Positions 34,537 to 42,773 of a DNA stretch of 61,896 nucleotides are shown here, one piece after another. The notes beneath the pieces were generated by a model, which was given only the letters and a program-made list of their open reading frames with translations, had not been told where the DNA came from and did not search any database. The stretch is taken from positions 1 to 61,896 of the forward strand of contig CAINFC010000176.1 in NCBI GenBank assembly GCA_903847975.1, in the 5' to 3' direction. Source of the DNA: an uncultured Acidobacteriota bacterium. GTDB taxonomy: Bacteria > Acidobacteriota > UBA6911 > CAINFC01. How positions within the stretch are numbered: position 1 is the stretch's first letter; each line of letters begins with the position of its first letter. A program made the position numbers and the translations under genes.

Positions 34537-35472
34537 CTAGGCCACGGCAGGAAAGTATCGTTCTCTCAGGTCCTGGAGAAACCCGATGGAGCGGGCCATT
34601 TCCTCCATCCCGTTTTCGCCGTCTTCAATCGAGATCCAGCCGCAGTAGTTGATCTCCTTGAGGATGGCGAAAATCCGCTCATAGTCGTTGAGCCCTTGGC
34701 CCACCTCCCCGTGCCGCAGGATCGGGCTGTACCCCAGGTTGCCTTCCGCTGCCGCCAGCTCCGCCAGCGAATGACCCGGCAGCAGAAAACGGTCGGAGGC
34801 GTGCATGGACACCACCCGGTCCTTGATTTCCAGCAGAAGCCCGATGGGATCGTCGCCGGCCACGATCGCATTGGAAGGATCGTACTGCACGCCGAAGCGC
34901 TGGTCCTCGATGGCCCGGACGATGGTCACGAAGACCTCCTTCTTCTGAGCGAACTCCGGGTACTGCCAATAGCCGTCCTTGTAGTGGTTTTCCATGGCCA
35001 GGGTGATTCCGAGCTCGTGCGCCAGGGGCAGCAGCTCCTCGCGAATCGCCGAGACCACACGCTGCACTCCTCTTTCGACCGTCAATTCCGGGTTGCGCTG
35101 GCCGGAGAGCACCCGGCAGGTGGAGCAGCCTAGCTCCGCTGCTGCCCGCATATGCTCCTTCTGCTGCCCGATTTCCCGGCGACGGACCTCATCGTCGGGG
35201 TGGCAGAGGTCGGGGCTGCAGCAGAACATGGGAATCACCATGCCGAGCGATTCCACCCGGCGCCGAATGCGTCCGAGATAATCCGGATCGAAAGATTCCA
35301 GGAAGCGGCTGTACATTTCCAGCCCTTCGGCCTGCAGCGCGACGGACATGTCGATCCACTCTTCCAACCTCATGGTTTTCCGGACGCTGATGTCGTCGAT
35401 GTAGCACTTGGGAAAGGCGGAGATGGCCGGCCGCCGCAAACGGGGCTCAGGGCAGGAGGACGGATTTGACAT
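34537..35472 (-). CDS. Sugar phosphate isomerase/epimerase-like TIM barrel
   Basis: 311 aa of the xylose-isomerase-like (AP endonuclease family 2) superfamily: RRPAISAFPKCYIDD, GLEMYSRFLESFDPDYL, LGITLAMENHYKDG, FGVQYDPSNAIVAGDDP, VVSMHASDR and GWISIEDGENG supply the usual acidic and His metal ligands. It would isomerise or epimerise a sugar or polyol derivative. The start at 35472 lies inside the 3' end of the dehydrogenase gene (26-base overlap), so the two are translationally coupled. Together they suggest oxidation and rearrangement of a carbohydrate-like substrate. Confidence 0.87.
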   Translation of the reverse strand: MSNPSSCPEPRLRRPAISAFPKCYIDDISVRKTMRLEEWIDMSVALQAEGLEMYSRFLESFDPDYLGRIRRRVESLGMVIPMFCCSPDLCHPDDEVRRREIGQQKEHMRAAAELGCSTCRVLSGQRNPELTVERGVQRVVSAIREELLPLAHELGITLAMENHYKDGYWQYPEFAQKKEVFVTIVRAIEDQRFGVQYDPSNAIVAGDDPIGLLLEIKDRVVSMHASDRFLLPGHSLAELAAAEGNLGYSPILRHGEVGQGLNDYERIFAILKEINYCGWISIEDGENGMEEMARSIGFLQDLRERYFPAVA

Positions 35473-36481
35473 TTTCACCGCTTTCCATGGCATCGAAGGC
35501 CTCCTGCCAATGCGACAGGGGGTAGGTTTTGTACATGGGACGCACGTCCAGTGCTCCGTGGGCCATCAGACGTATGACCCGCTCCCACATGGGATAGTTG
35601 TGGCTGAAGCTCCCTTGTACCTTGACCGTTTTCAGAACGATCGGGTCCAGGGTGGCATTCAGCGGCTCGCGGCCCCAGCCCACTTTGACGATCGTCCCCC
35701 CGGGCCGGACCATTTTCATGGCCGGCGGGAAGGTGTCGGACACGCCGGCGGCATCGACGACCAGATCCGCACCCACTCCTTCGCTGAGGTCCTGGATGAG
35801 CGCCGTCCAGTCCGGGTTTTCCGTGGTGACCGTGTGTGTGGCTCCCATCCGCTTTCCGATTTCCAGGCGCCCCGCGTCGCGCTCCGTTCCGGCCAGCACG
35901 CAGGTCGTCGCTCCGGCAAGGGCAGCCATTTTCAGGCAAAGCAACCCGATGGTGCCCGGTCCGATGACCACCGCCACGTCCCCCACCGTAGGAGATCCCC
36001 GCAGGACCACCGAATGGTAGGCCACGCAGGCCGGCTCGGTCATGGCCGCGGCCTCGAAGCTCACCGCCGCGGGCAGCGAATGAAGAATGCGTACTGGAAC
36101 GCGGACCCATTCGGCCATGGCGCCATCCACTCCGTAGCCGAAACCTTTTCGGCCGGCGCAGAGCTGGTACTGCCCGGTCCGGCAGTAGAGGCACCGACCG
36201 CAGATGACGGCCGACGTCTCGCAGGTCACCCGGTCGCCGGGATGAAATCCCTCGCAGCCGGAAGGCCCGAGCTCTTCCACCACGCCGCTGAACTCGTGTC
36301 CCAGGATTACGGGCGCATTCACCGTCCAGCTCTGGCGGTTGGCCCGCTGGTGAAGATCGGAGCCGCAGACTCCGACCGCTTTTACCCTCAGGAGAACTTC
36401 GCCGGGGCCGGCCTCGGGCCTGGCCACCTCCCGTATTTCCACCGCATTTTTTTGGAGTGCATACTGTACCAGGGCTTTCAT
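35447..36481 (-). CDS. Zinc-dependent alcohol dehydrogenase (sorbitol/threonine DH-like)
   Basis: 344 aa of the medium-chain dehydrogenase family. GVCGSDLH (catalytic zinc Cys), GHEFSG (His-Glu), the four-Cys structural zinc lobe CGRCLYCRTGQYQLC, and the Rossmann motif VVIGPGTIGLLCLKMA are all intact. It would oxidise a secondary alcohol or polyol with NAD(P). GGAGG lies six bases before the ATG at 36481. The isomerase gene overlaps its end; a divergent operon starts 268 bases away. Confidence 0.92.
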   Translation of the reverse strand: MKALVQYALQKNAVEIREVARPEAGPGEVLLRVKAVGVCGSDLHQRANRQSWTVNAPVILGHEFSGVVEELGPSGCEGFHPGDRVTCETSAVICGRCLYCRTGQYQLCAGRKGFGYGVDGAMAEWVRVPVRILHSLPAAVSFEAAAMTEPACVAYHSVVLRGSPTVGDVAVVIGPGTIGLLCLKMAALAGATTCVLAGTERDAGRLEIGKRMGATHTVTTENPDWTALIQDLSEGVGADLVVDAAGVSDTFPPAMKMVRPGGTIVKVGWGREPLNATLDPIVLKTVKVQGSFSHNYPMWERVIRLMAHGALDVRPMYKTYPLSHWQEAFDAMESGENVKSVLLP

Positions 36482-36507
36482 AGGATCCTCCGCATGGTTG
36501 CCCAGCA

Positions 36508-36537
36508 AGTGTAGGTCACCGGAGCGAGTAAAATCAA
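36508..36537 (-). promoter_or_regulatory. Promoter of the dehydrogenase/isomerase operon
   Basis: On the minus strand: TTGATT (36537-36532), an 18-base spacer and TACACT (36513-36508), about 20 bases before the transcript start and 27 before the start codon. Confidence 0.5.
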
Positions 36538-36584
36538 GTAGGATGCCCGGTAAAAAGTCCCTTCCTCCGCGATTCCTTTCTTTG

Positions 36585-36640
36585 CTTCCCGGTCTTCCTT
36601 TCTTCCTGTAATCATTTTTCCACAGGAAGGAGGGAAGACC
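36585..36640. repeat. Nested inverted-repeat element (IR family, copy C)
   Basis: The inner stem CTTCCTGT / ACAGGAAG (36602-36609 with 36622-36629) sits inside the outer stem GGTCTTCC / GGAAGACC (36591-36598 with 36633-36640). It lies between divergent genes rather than after a stop codon, so its job is not simply termination. The inverted 17-base GCCCGGTAAAAAGTCCC (36545-36561) beside it is shared with 33026-33042. Confidence 0.65.
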
Positions 36641-36748
36641 AGGAAGGAATCAGGAATCTTCGCTCCGGCGGGTCTTGATCGGGCCCGGATTGTGCAGTAA
36701 GCTTCCTGCATCCTTCCGATGAATCGGTCGGGGACAGGAAAAAAGACA

Positions 36749-37948
36749 ATGAACAACAAGCCAAGACCCAAGATCGCCGCCATCGCCACGGTTTATTTCA
36801 AGCACAGCCACGCACAGCACATTGTCGACCGGTTTGTCGACGGCTACGGCTGGAACGGCACCCATCACCGTCCGGAAATGGACCTGGTTTCCCTTTTCGT
36901 CGAACAGGTGGGAGACAACGACCTGAGCCGCGAGCGCGCCGCACGGCATCCCTCGATGAAAATCTATCCGACCATCGCCGAGGCTTTGACGCTCGGCACC
37001 AGCCGGCTGGCCGTCGACGGCGTGGTGCTGATCGGCGAGCACGGGAAATATCCACGGAACGAAAAGGGACAGACGCAGTACCCGCGCTACGAATTCTTCG
37101 AGCAGATTGTGGATGTCTACCGCAAGTCGGGCCGCAGCGTGCCCCTCTTCAACGACAAACACCTCTCCTGGAACTGGGACTGGGCTCAGAAGATGTACGC
37201 GATTTCCCGGGAGCTGGGCTTCCCCTTCATGGCCGGATCCAGCCTGCCGGTAACCTGGCGAACGCCCTCCATGGAAATGCCGCTCGGAGCGAGCATCCGG
37301 GAAGCTTTGAGCGTGGCCTATGGCGGCGTGGACAGCTACGACTTTCATGCCCTGGAGACCATCCAGTGCATGGTGGAAAGGAGGAAGGGGGGCGAGTCCG
37401 GAGTAAAATGGATCCAGGCCTATCGCGGCGAAAAGTTTTGGGAAGCGCTGCGCCAGGGGATCTGGTCCCGGCCGCTGATGAATGCCGCCCTGTGCCGCAG
37501 CCACACGCTGACCTCGTCGCGCCCCGGCTTCAACCACCTCTTCCCCGCCGACGACGACCTCCGCCGCCTGGTCAAGGACCCGGTGGCCTATCAGTACGAG
37601 CATGCCGACGGACTGAAATGCACCATGCTGCTGATGAACGGGCTGGTCCGGGATTTCAATTTCGCCGCCTTGCTGCAGGATCAGGCCCGGCCCTGGTCGA
37701 CGCAAATGTACCTGCCGATGCCCGACGGCCGCACCACCCTGGCCAATTTTTTCAGCCCGCTGGTGAACAACATGGAAAAGATGTTTCTCTCCGGCAGGCC
37801 CACCTATCCCGTGGAGCGAACCCTGCTGACCACCGGGCTCACGGCCTTCGGCGTGGAAAGCCTCTTTCGCGGACAAACCCGGGTGGAAACGCCGGACCTG
37901 GCCATACGCTACGCGGCCACCAAAGAACCGACCTTCTGGAGGAGCTGA
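36749..37948 (+). CDS. Conserved protein of unknown function, tandem paralogue 1
   Basis: 399 aa, not recognised. The ATG at 36749 follows ACAGGAA; an earlier ATG (36719) is possible. The N-terminal half looks Rossmann-like (IAAIATVYFKHSHAQHIVDR, then IYPTIAEALTLGTSRLAVDG, then VVLIGEHGKYPRN), loosely like Gfo/Idh/MocA oxidoreductases. Strongly conserved with the next gene are YPR[YF]EFF, FNDKHLS, AGSSLPVTWR, DFHALE, QCMVERR and YPVERTLL. There is no signal peptide. It heads a five-gene operon of amidohydrolases and a transporter, which suggests a catabolic enzyme, but the reaction is unknown. Confidence 0.78.
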   Translation: MNNKPRPKIAAIATVYFKHSHAQHIVDRFVDGYGWNGTHHRPEMDLVSLFVEQVGDNDLSRERAARHPSMKIYPTIAEALTLGTSRLAVDGVVLIGEHGKYPRNEKGQTQYPRYEFFEQIVDVYRKSGRSVPLFNDKHLSWNWDWAQKMYAISRELGFPFMAGSSLPVTWRTPSMEMPLGASIREALSVAYGGVDSYDFHALETIQCMVERRKGGESGVKWIQAYRGEKFWEALRQGIWSRPLMNAALCRSHTLTSSRPGFNHLFPADDDLRRLVKDPVAYQYEHADGLKCTMLLMNGLVRDFNFAALLQDQARPWSTQMYLPMPDGRTTLANFFSPLVNNMEKMFLSGRPTYPVERTLLTTGLTAFGVESLFRGQTRVETPDLAIRYAATKEPTFWRS

Positions 37949-37951
37949 GCC

Positions 37952-39187
37952 ATGCTGAACCGACGACAGTTTCTGCAATCTACCGCCGCGGTGACCATAC
38001 CCGGCGCCCAGCCGAAGCGGATCGCCATCCTGACCACGGTATACCGCTACCTTTCCCACGCCCAGCACATGGGCGACCGCTTCCTGGTCGGCTACCCTCA
38101 CGAGGGGGAATGGCACAAGCCGGACATGAAGGTGGTCTCGCTTTACGTGGACCAGAAGCCGGAAGGGGATCAGAGCGCGGAGCGCGCCCGGGAGTTCGGC
38201 TTCCAGGTGTATCCGACCATCGCCGATGCGCTGCGCTGCGGCGGAAACCGGCTGGCCGTGGACGCCGTGCTGCTCATCGGCGAGCACGGCCAGTACCCGA
38301 GAAACGATAAAGGTCAGGTGCTCTATCCGCGGTTTGAATTTTTCCAGCAATGCGTCCGGGTTTTCGAAGCGGAGGGACGCGCCGTGCCGGTCTTCAACGA
38401 CAAGCATCTCTCCTACAGCTTCGAGAAAGCCAAAGCCATGGTGGAAGCATCCCGGCGGCTGCGCTTCCCGATGCTGGCCGGATCCTCCCTGCCGGTAACC
38501 TGGCGCCTGCCGGCCATAGACCTGCCCATGGGATGCCGGATCGAGGAGGCCCTGATGGTTGGCGTCGGAGGCTCCGATCCCATGGATTTTCATGCCCTGG
38601 AGGCCCTGCAATGCATGGTGGAGCGTCGGAGGCGAGGGGAAACCGGCGTCCGCGCGGTACAGCTGGTGGAAGGCGACGAGGTCTGGAAGGCCGGCGAGAG
38701 CGGCCGTTATTCCCGGGAGCTGCTGCGCTCCGCCCTGTCGCGCACGGACACGCCGCTCGGCCTGACGGAACGTGATGGCCGCACCCAGGACCTGGTGGGC
38801 TCCGGCGAATTGCCCCGCATCGTGAAAAACCCCGCCGCCTATTTCATCGAATACCGCGACGGACTGCGGGCCACCCTGCTGATGCTCAACGGTGCCGTCA
38901 AGGATTTCCTTTTTGCCGCGCGGGTCCAGGGGATGAGCGAGCTGCCGTCGACGCAGTTTCTGCTGACTCCGGAACCCAACGTCACCTACTCGGCCTGTCT
39001 GATGAACAAGGTGGAGGAGATGTTTCGAACCGGCCGGGCCCCCTACCCGGTGGAGCGCACCCTTCTGGTCAGCGGCGTGCTCGAAAGCTGCCTTACTTCC
39101 AGGCAGCAGGGGCATGTCCGGCTGGAAACGCCCCATCTTTCCGTGGCCTACCGACCGCCGCGCGAATCGCAGTTTCCCCGGAGCTGA
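37952..39187 (+). CDS. Conserved protein of unknown function, tandem paralogue 2 (Tat-like leader)
   Basis: 411 aa, about half identical to the preceding gene by eye. It differs in having a short twin-arginine leader, MLNRRQFLQSTAAV, that the first copy lacks, so this copy may be exported while the first stays inside. Shared blocks include SHAQHMGDRF, LIGEHGQYPRN, VPVFNDKHLSY, AGSSLPVTWRL, MDFHALEALQCMVERR and APYPVERTLL. It starts 3 bases after the upstream stop and ends 2 bases before the next gene. The function is unknown. Confidence 0.8.
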   Translation: MLNRRQFLQSTAAVTIPGAQPKRIAILTTVYRYLSHAQHMGDRFLVGYPHEGEWHKPDMKVVSLYVDQKPEGDQSAERAREFGFQVYPTIADALRCGGNRLAVDAVLLIGEHGQYPRNDKGQVLYPRFEFFQQCVRVFEAEGRAVPVFNDKHLSYSFEKAKAMVEASRRLRFPMLAGSSLPVTWRLPAIDLPMGCRIEEALMVGVGGSDPMDFHALEALQCMVERRRRGETGVRAVQLVEGDEVWKAGESGRYSRELLRSALSRTDTPLGLTERDGRTQDLVGSGELPRIVKNPAAYFIEYRDGLRATLLMLNGAVKDFLFAARVQGMSELPSTQFLLTPEPNVTYSACLMNKVEEMFRTGRAPYPVERTLLVSGVLESCLTSRQQGHVRLETPHLSVAYRPPRESQFPRS

Positions 39188-39189
39188 CC

Positions 39190-40665
39190 TTGATTGCCCT
39201 GGTCCACGGGCTGCTTTTCGACGGAACCGGAGCGCCGGCTCGCTCGGCCGATCTGCTCCTCGAGGGGGAGCGTATTCTGGCCATCGGTTCTGCCCCGCAG
39301 GAAGTTCCCCGGATTGACTGTGCCGGCCTGGCGATAGCGCCGGGATTCATCGATCTTCACAGCCATTCCGATCTGCAGGCCCTGGAAGACCGCCAGGAAA
39401 AGCGGAAACAGGGGGTCACCACCGAGGTGGTGGGCAATTGCGGCTTTTCTCCTTTTCCGCATGAAGACCACTTAAAGGATTTGCAGGAGTTTGCCGCCCC
39501 CATCCTGGGCCGCGGCGGCGGATGGGGCTGGCCGCGCGCCTCCGATTACCTGGCCGCCCTTCGTCAAAGCCCCGGGTCGGTCCGGGCAATACCGCTGGTC
39601 GGACACGGCAGTCTTCGTGTCGCCGTGGCCGGACTGCGCCAGGGGCCTCTTTCCTCCGGGGAGCTGTCCCGCATGGAGGGCCTGCTGGAAGAAGCGCTGG
39701 ACGAAGGGTGCGCCGGATTTTCCACGGGGCTGATGTATGCTCCGGGCTCCAGCGCTCCCCGCGAGGAGCTGGAGCGCCTGTGCGCGGCGGTCGCCCGGAA
39801 GGGAAAGCTTCATTCCACTCACATGCGCAGTTACGCCTCCGGGCTCCCGGAGGCGGTCGGGGAGCAGCTGGAACTGGCGCAGCGCACCGGATGCCGGCTG
39901 CAGATATCCCACCTGCAGGCCGCCGGCCGGGGGAACTGGGACCGGCAGCGTCCGGCTCTGGATCGAATCGAAGCCGCCTCGCAGCAGGGGATCGACGTCG
40001 AGTTCGACATTTACCCCTACCAGTGCGGAAGCACCGTGCTGACCCAGTGGCTGCCGCAATGGTCCCTGGAGGGAGGGACCGCCGCCCTGCTCCGCCGGCT
40101 GGGAGACGAGACCCGGCGCCGGCTCATCCGTGAGGAAATGGAAAGGAGCCGGGCGCAGGAGTGGTCCGACCTGGTCGTCTCTTCGGTCGCCGGAAAGGCT
40201 GACGCAGGATGGATCGGCCGGGCCCTTCCGGATGCCGACACCGCCCTGGATCTCCTGCGGGAAGCCGATGGTGCGGTGAACGTCATCTCCTTTAATCAGA
40301 GCGAAAGCAATCTGCGCGAGCTGCTGACGCACCCTCTTTGTTCGGTGGTCAGCGACGGCTTTTACGTGACCGGCAAGGCGCACCCGCGGCTCTACGGGAC
40401 CTTCCCGGAATTATTGGGGGAAATCGTACGGGAGCGCCGCTGGATGAGCCTCGCTGAGGCCATCCACAAGATCACCGCCCGGCCGGCTTCCCGGCTCGGC
40501 TGGACGGACCGCGGCCGGCTGGGCCCGGGACAGGTTGCCGATCTGACGGTGTTCGATCCGGCTCTCATTCGCAGCCGCTCCTCCTATGACCATCCCGAAG
40601 AGGATCCGGAAGGAATCCGGCTGATCCTGCAGAACGGAATAATAACCTACGACGGAAGGAGATAA
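39190..40665 (+). CDS. N-acyl-D-amino-acid deacylase (amidohydrolase family)
   Basis: 491 aa. The start is TTG, with GGAG six bases upstream; no later ATG fits. Hallmarks of the D-aminoacylase group are FIDLHSHSDLQAL (metal HxH), the bridging-Cys block VVGNCGFSPFP, GHGSLR, AGFSTGLMYAPG, THMRSYASG and the late PASRLGWTDRGRL GPGQVADLTVF stretch. It would hydrolyse N-acyl-D-amino acids or related N-acyl amides. Tight spacing to both neighbours shows it is part of the operon. No signal peptide is seen. Confidence 0.9.
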   Translation: MIALVHGLLFDGTGAPARSADLLLEGERILAIGSAPQEVPRIDCAGLAIAPGFIDLHSHSDLQALEDRQEKRKQGVTTEVVGNCGFSPFPHEDHLKDLQEFAAPILGRGGGWGWPRASDYLAALRQSPGSVRAIPLVGHGSLRVAVAGLRQGPLSSGELSRMEGLLEEALDEGCAGFSTGLMYAPGSSAPREELERLCAAVARKGKLHSTHMRSYASGLPEAVGEQLELAQRTGCRLQISHLQAAGRGNWDRQRPALDRIEAASQQGIDVEFDIYPYQCGSTVLTQWLPQWSLEGGTAALLRRLGDETRRRLIREEMERSRAQEWSDLVVSSVAGKADAGWIGRALPDADTALDLLREADGAVNVISFNQSESNLRELLTHPLCSVVSDGFYVTGKAHPRLYGTFPELLGEIVRERRWMSLAEAIHKITARPASRLGWTDRGRLGPGQVADLTVFDPALIRSRSSYDHPEEDPEGIRLILQNGIITYDGRR

Positions 40666-40672
40666 GGGTCCT

Positions 40673-41446
40673 ATGCTTCTTGAACATGTCCGCTGGCCGG
40701 AACTGGGTTCCCTGACGGGAAGAATTTTCGTGGCCCCGCTGGGGTCCATGGAACAGCACGGCCACCATCTTCCGCTGTTTACCGATTCGTTTATCATCTC
40801 CCGGATCGCCTCCCGGCTGGAGGAACTCTGCGGGGATAAAATCGTCCTGCTTCCCGCCCAGTGGCTGGGGCACTCTCCCCACCACCGGCGGTTCGGCTGC
40901 CTGAGCCTGGACCTGCCGCCCTATGTCGAGATGATCCGCGGATTGTGTCGCTCGCTGGTCGGACTGGGAGCCCGCCGCATCCTGCTGCTGAACGGCCACG
41001 GCGGAAACGAGGTGTCCTGCAAGGCGGCCCTGCGGGAGCTCAAAAGCGATTTTGAAAGCCGCCGCGACCTGTACATCGCCTACGCCACGTATTGGAGCCT
41101 GGCGGCAGAGGAGTTCGCCGCCATCCGCCAGTCCCCGGAGGGAGGCATGGGGCATGCCTGCGAGATGGAAACTTCGATTCTGCTAAGGGAAAAGCCGGAA
41201 CTGGTGGAGAAATCGCTGATCCGGCGGGACGGACCCAGCGAGGAGGGCGGGTTTCTTACCATAGACATGCAGAAAAGTCTTCCCTTTTACATGGTGAACG
41301 AATTCGACGAGTTCTCCCGATCGGGGGTCATCGGCATGCCGGAATACGCCACGGCGGAAAAAGGAGAGCTCTTCCTGGAAGCGGCCGCCCGGGCCACCGC
41401 CCGCTTTCTGCAACAGTTCGAAACCTGGGATTTTCAAACGCGATGA
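40673..41446 (+). CDS. Creatininase-family amidohydrolase
   Basis: 257 aa. GSMEQHGHHLPLFTDS and LLNGHGGNE are the metal-binding signatures of the creatininase/MftE-like family, which cleaves cyclic or linear amides in a binuclear site. The sequence EGGMGHACEMETS supplies the late acidic ligands. AAGGAG lies before the ATG. The stop overlaps the start of the MFS gene (ATGA at 41443-41446). In this operon it may process an amide released by the deacylase; the actual substrate is unknown. Confidence 0.9.
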   Translation: MLLEHVRWPELGSLTGRIFVAPLGSMEQHGHHLPLFTDSFIISRIASRLEELCGDKIVLLPAQWLGHSPHHRRFGCLSLDLPPYVEMIRGLCRSLVGLGARRILLLNGHGGNEVSCKAALRELKSDFESRRDLYIAYATYWSLAAEEFAAIRQSPEGGMGHACEMETSILLREKPELVEKSLIRRDGPSEEGGFLTIDMQKSLPFYMVNEFDEFSRSGVIGMPEYATAEKGELFLEAAARATARFLQQFETWDFQTR

Positions 41447-42669
41447 GCCGGCGCTGGATGGTTGTCGCCCTGGTGTTCCTGGGCATTCTGATCAGCTACG
41501 TGGACCGGGGCAACCTGGGAATCGCCGCCGCGGCCATCATGCAGGACTTCGGACTGACTCCGGCCATGATGGGCATGCTCCTTTCGGCCTTCTTCTGGAC
41601 CTATGGCGGATTTCAGATCCCTGCCGGAATACTGGTGGACCGACTGGGAATCCGGGGCATGTACGCCGGAGCTTTTCTGCTCTGGTCTCTGGCCTCGGCG
41701 GCCATCGCCCTGAGCCGCGGATCGACGGACATTCTGGCTTTGCGGCTGCTGCTGGGCCTGGCGGAAGCCATCGGGCCCATCGCCAGCCTGTCGTTCATCC
41801 GCCGGAGCTTTTCCGGCGCCGAGCAGGGACTGCCGACGGCCATTTACATCGCCGGGCAGAATGCCGGACCGGCCGTAGGTGCCCTGCTGGGCAGCATGCT
41901 GATTGCCTGGTGGGGTTGGCGGACCATGTTTGCCGTGACCGGCCTGGGGGCATTGATCTGGCTCCCCTTCTGGCTCTGGCTGGCTCCCCGAAATGGAGTA
42001 CGTACCGCTCCTGAGCGGACGAAGGAGGCGACTTCCTCCGGAGTGGAATGGCGGGCTGTTTTCACCCATCCGGCGGTCTGGCTGATGGGCGTGGCCATTT
42101 TTCTGTCCTCCTATTTCTGGTACTTTCTTCTGACCTGGGTCCCTTCCTATCTGACCATGTCCCGTGGCTTTTCCACCCTGGAAATGGGCAAGGTTTTATC
42201 CGGCCCCCTGTTTATCATGGCGGTATTGAATATCGCCGCCGGCGCCCTGGCGGACCGGCTGATCCCCGGAGTCGGATCGGTTTTCCGCGTCCGGGTATGG
42301 TTTGCGGCAGCCGGCTATCTGGGAGGCGGGGCACTCCTTTTGCTGCTGCTTCTTCCCGGCAGGGAGGCGGTATTCCCGGTTCTGGTTCTGTCGGTGTGCT
42401 CGGTCGGAATCGGCAACGCCAATTACTGGGCGATTTCCCAGCATGCTCCCCCCGCGGGCATGGTGGGCCGGGCCATCGGGTTTCTCAACACCGTTTCCCA
42501 GGCCGCCGGCGCAGCGGCCCCGCTGATCACCGGTTGGATTCTGGGACCGGATAAACAGTTCGGCGTGGCCCTGGCCATTGCCGGCTTCTGTCCCATCGCT
42601 GCCGCCGGCTGCCTTCTTCTGGCCGGAGCCGACGGGCTTGAAAAGCTGAAGAGCAGGCTGGCCGCCTGA
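41443..42669 (+). CDS. MFS transporter (anion:cation symporter family)
   Basis: 408 aa from an ATG that overlaps the creatininase stop; the longer open frame upstream is out of context. ISYVDRGNLGIAAAAIMQDF and GGFQIPAGILVDRLGIRGMY are typical of the ACS group (hexuronate, tartrate, phthalate-like organic anions). Twelve helices are expected. It is the last gene of the operon and is the likely importer of the substrate used by the enzymes before it. It converges with the kinase gene. Confidence 0.9.
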   Translation: MSRRWMVVALVFLGILISYVDRGNLGIAAAAIMQDFGLTPAMMGMLLSAFFWTYGGFQIPAGILVDRLGIRGMYAGAFLLWSLASAAIALSRGSTDILALRLLLGLAEAIGPIASLSFIRRSFSGAEQGLPTAIYIAGQNAGPAVGALLGSMLIAWWGWRTMFAVTGLGALIWLPFWLWLAPRNGVRTAPERTKEATSSGVEWRAVFTHPAVWLMGVAIFLSSYFWYFLLTWVPSYLTMSRGFSTLEMGKVLSGPLFIMAVLNIAAGALADRLIPGVGSVFRVRVWFAAAGYLGGGALLLLLLLPGREAVFPVLVLSVCSVGIGNANYWAISQHAPPAGMVGRAIGFLNTVSQAAGAAAPLITGWILGPDKQFGVALAIAGFCPIAAAGCLLLAGADGLEKLKSRLAA

Positions 42670-42773
42670 AGGGTAAAAACAAAGCCTTACCGGCCCTGTT
42701 CCACTGTTTTCCGGTCTTGCTCCGGTCCCTGTCTTTTGGAAGAGATCGCACCCGGGCAGAGCGGTCTTCTTCC

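Noticed and set aside
36585..36640. IR element as a simple terminator
   Set aside because: It lies between divergent genes, so nothing ends there, and no T tract follows.
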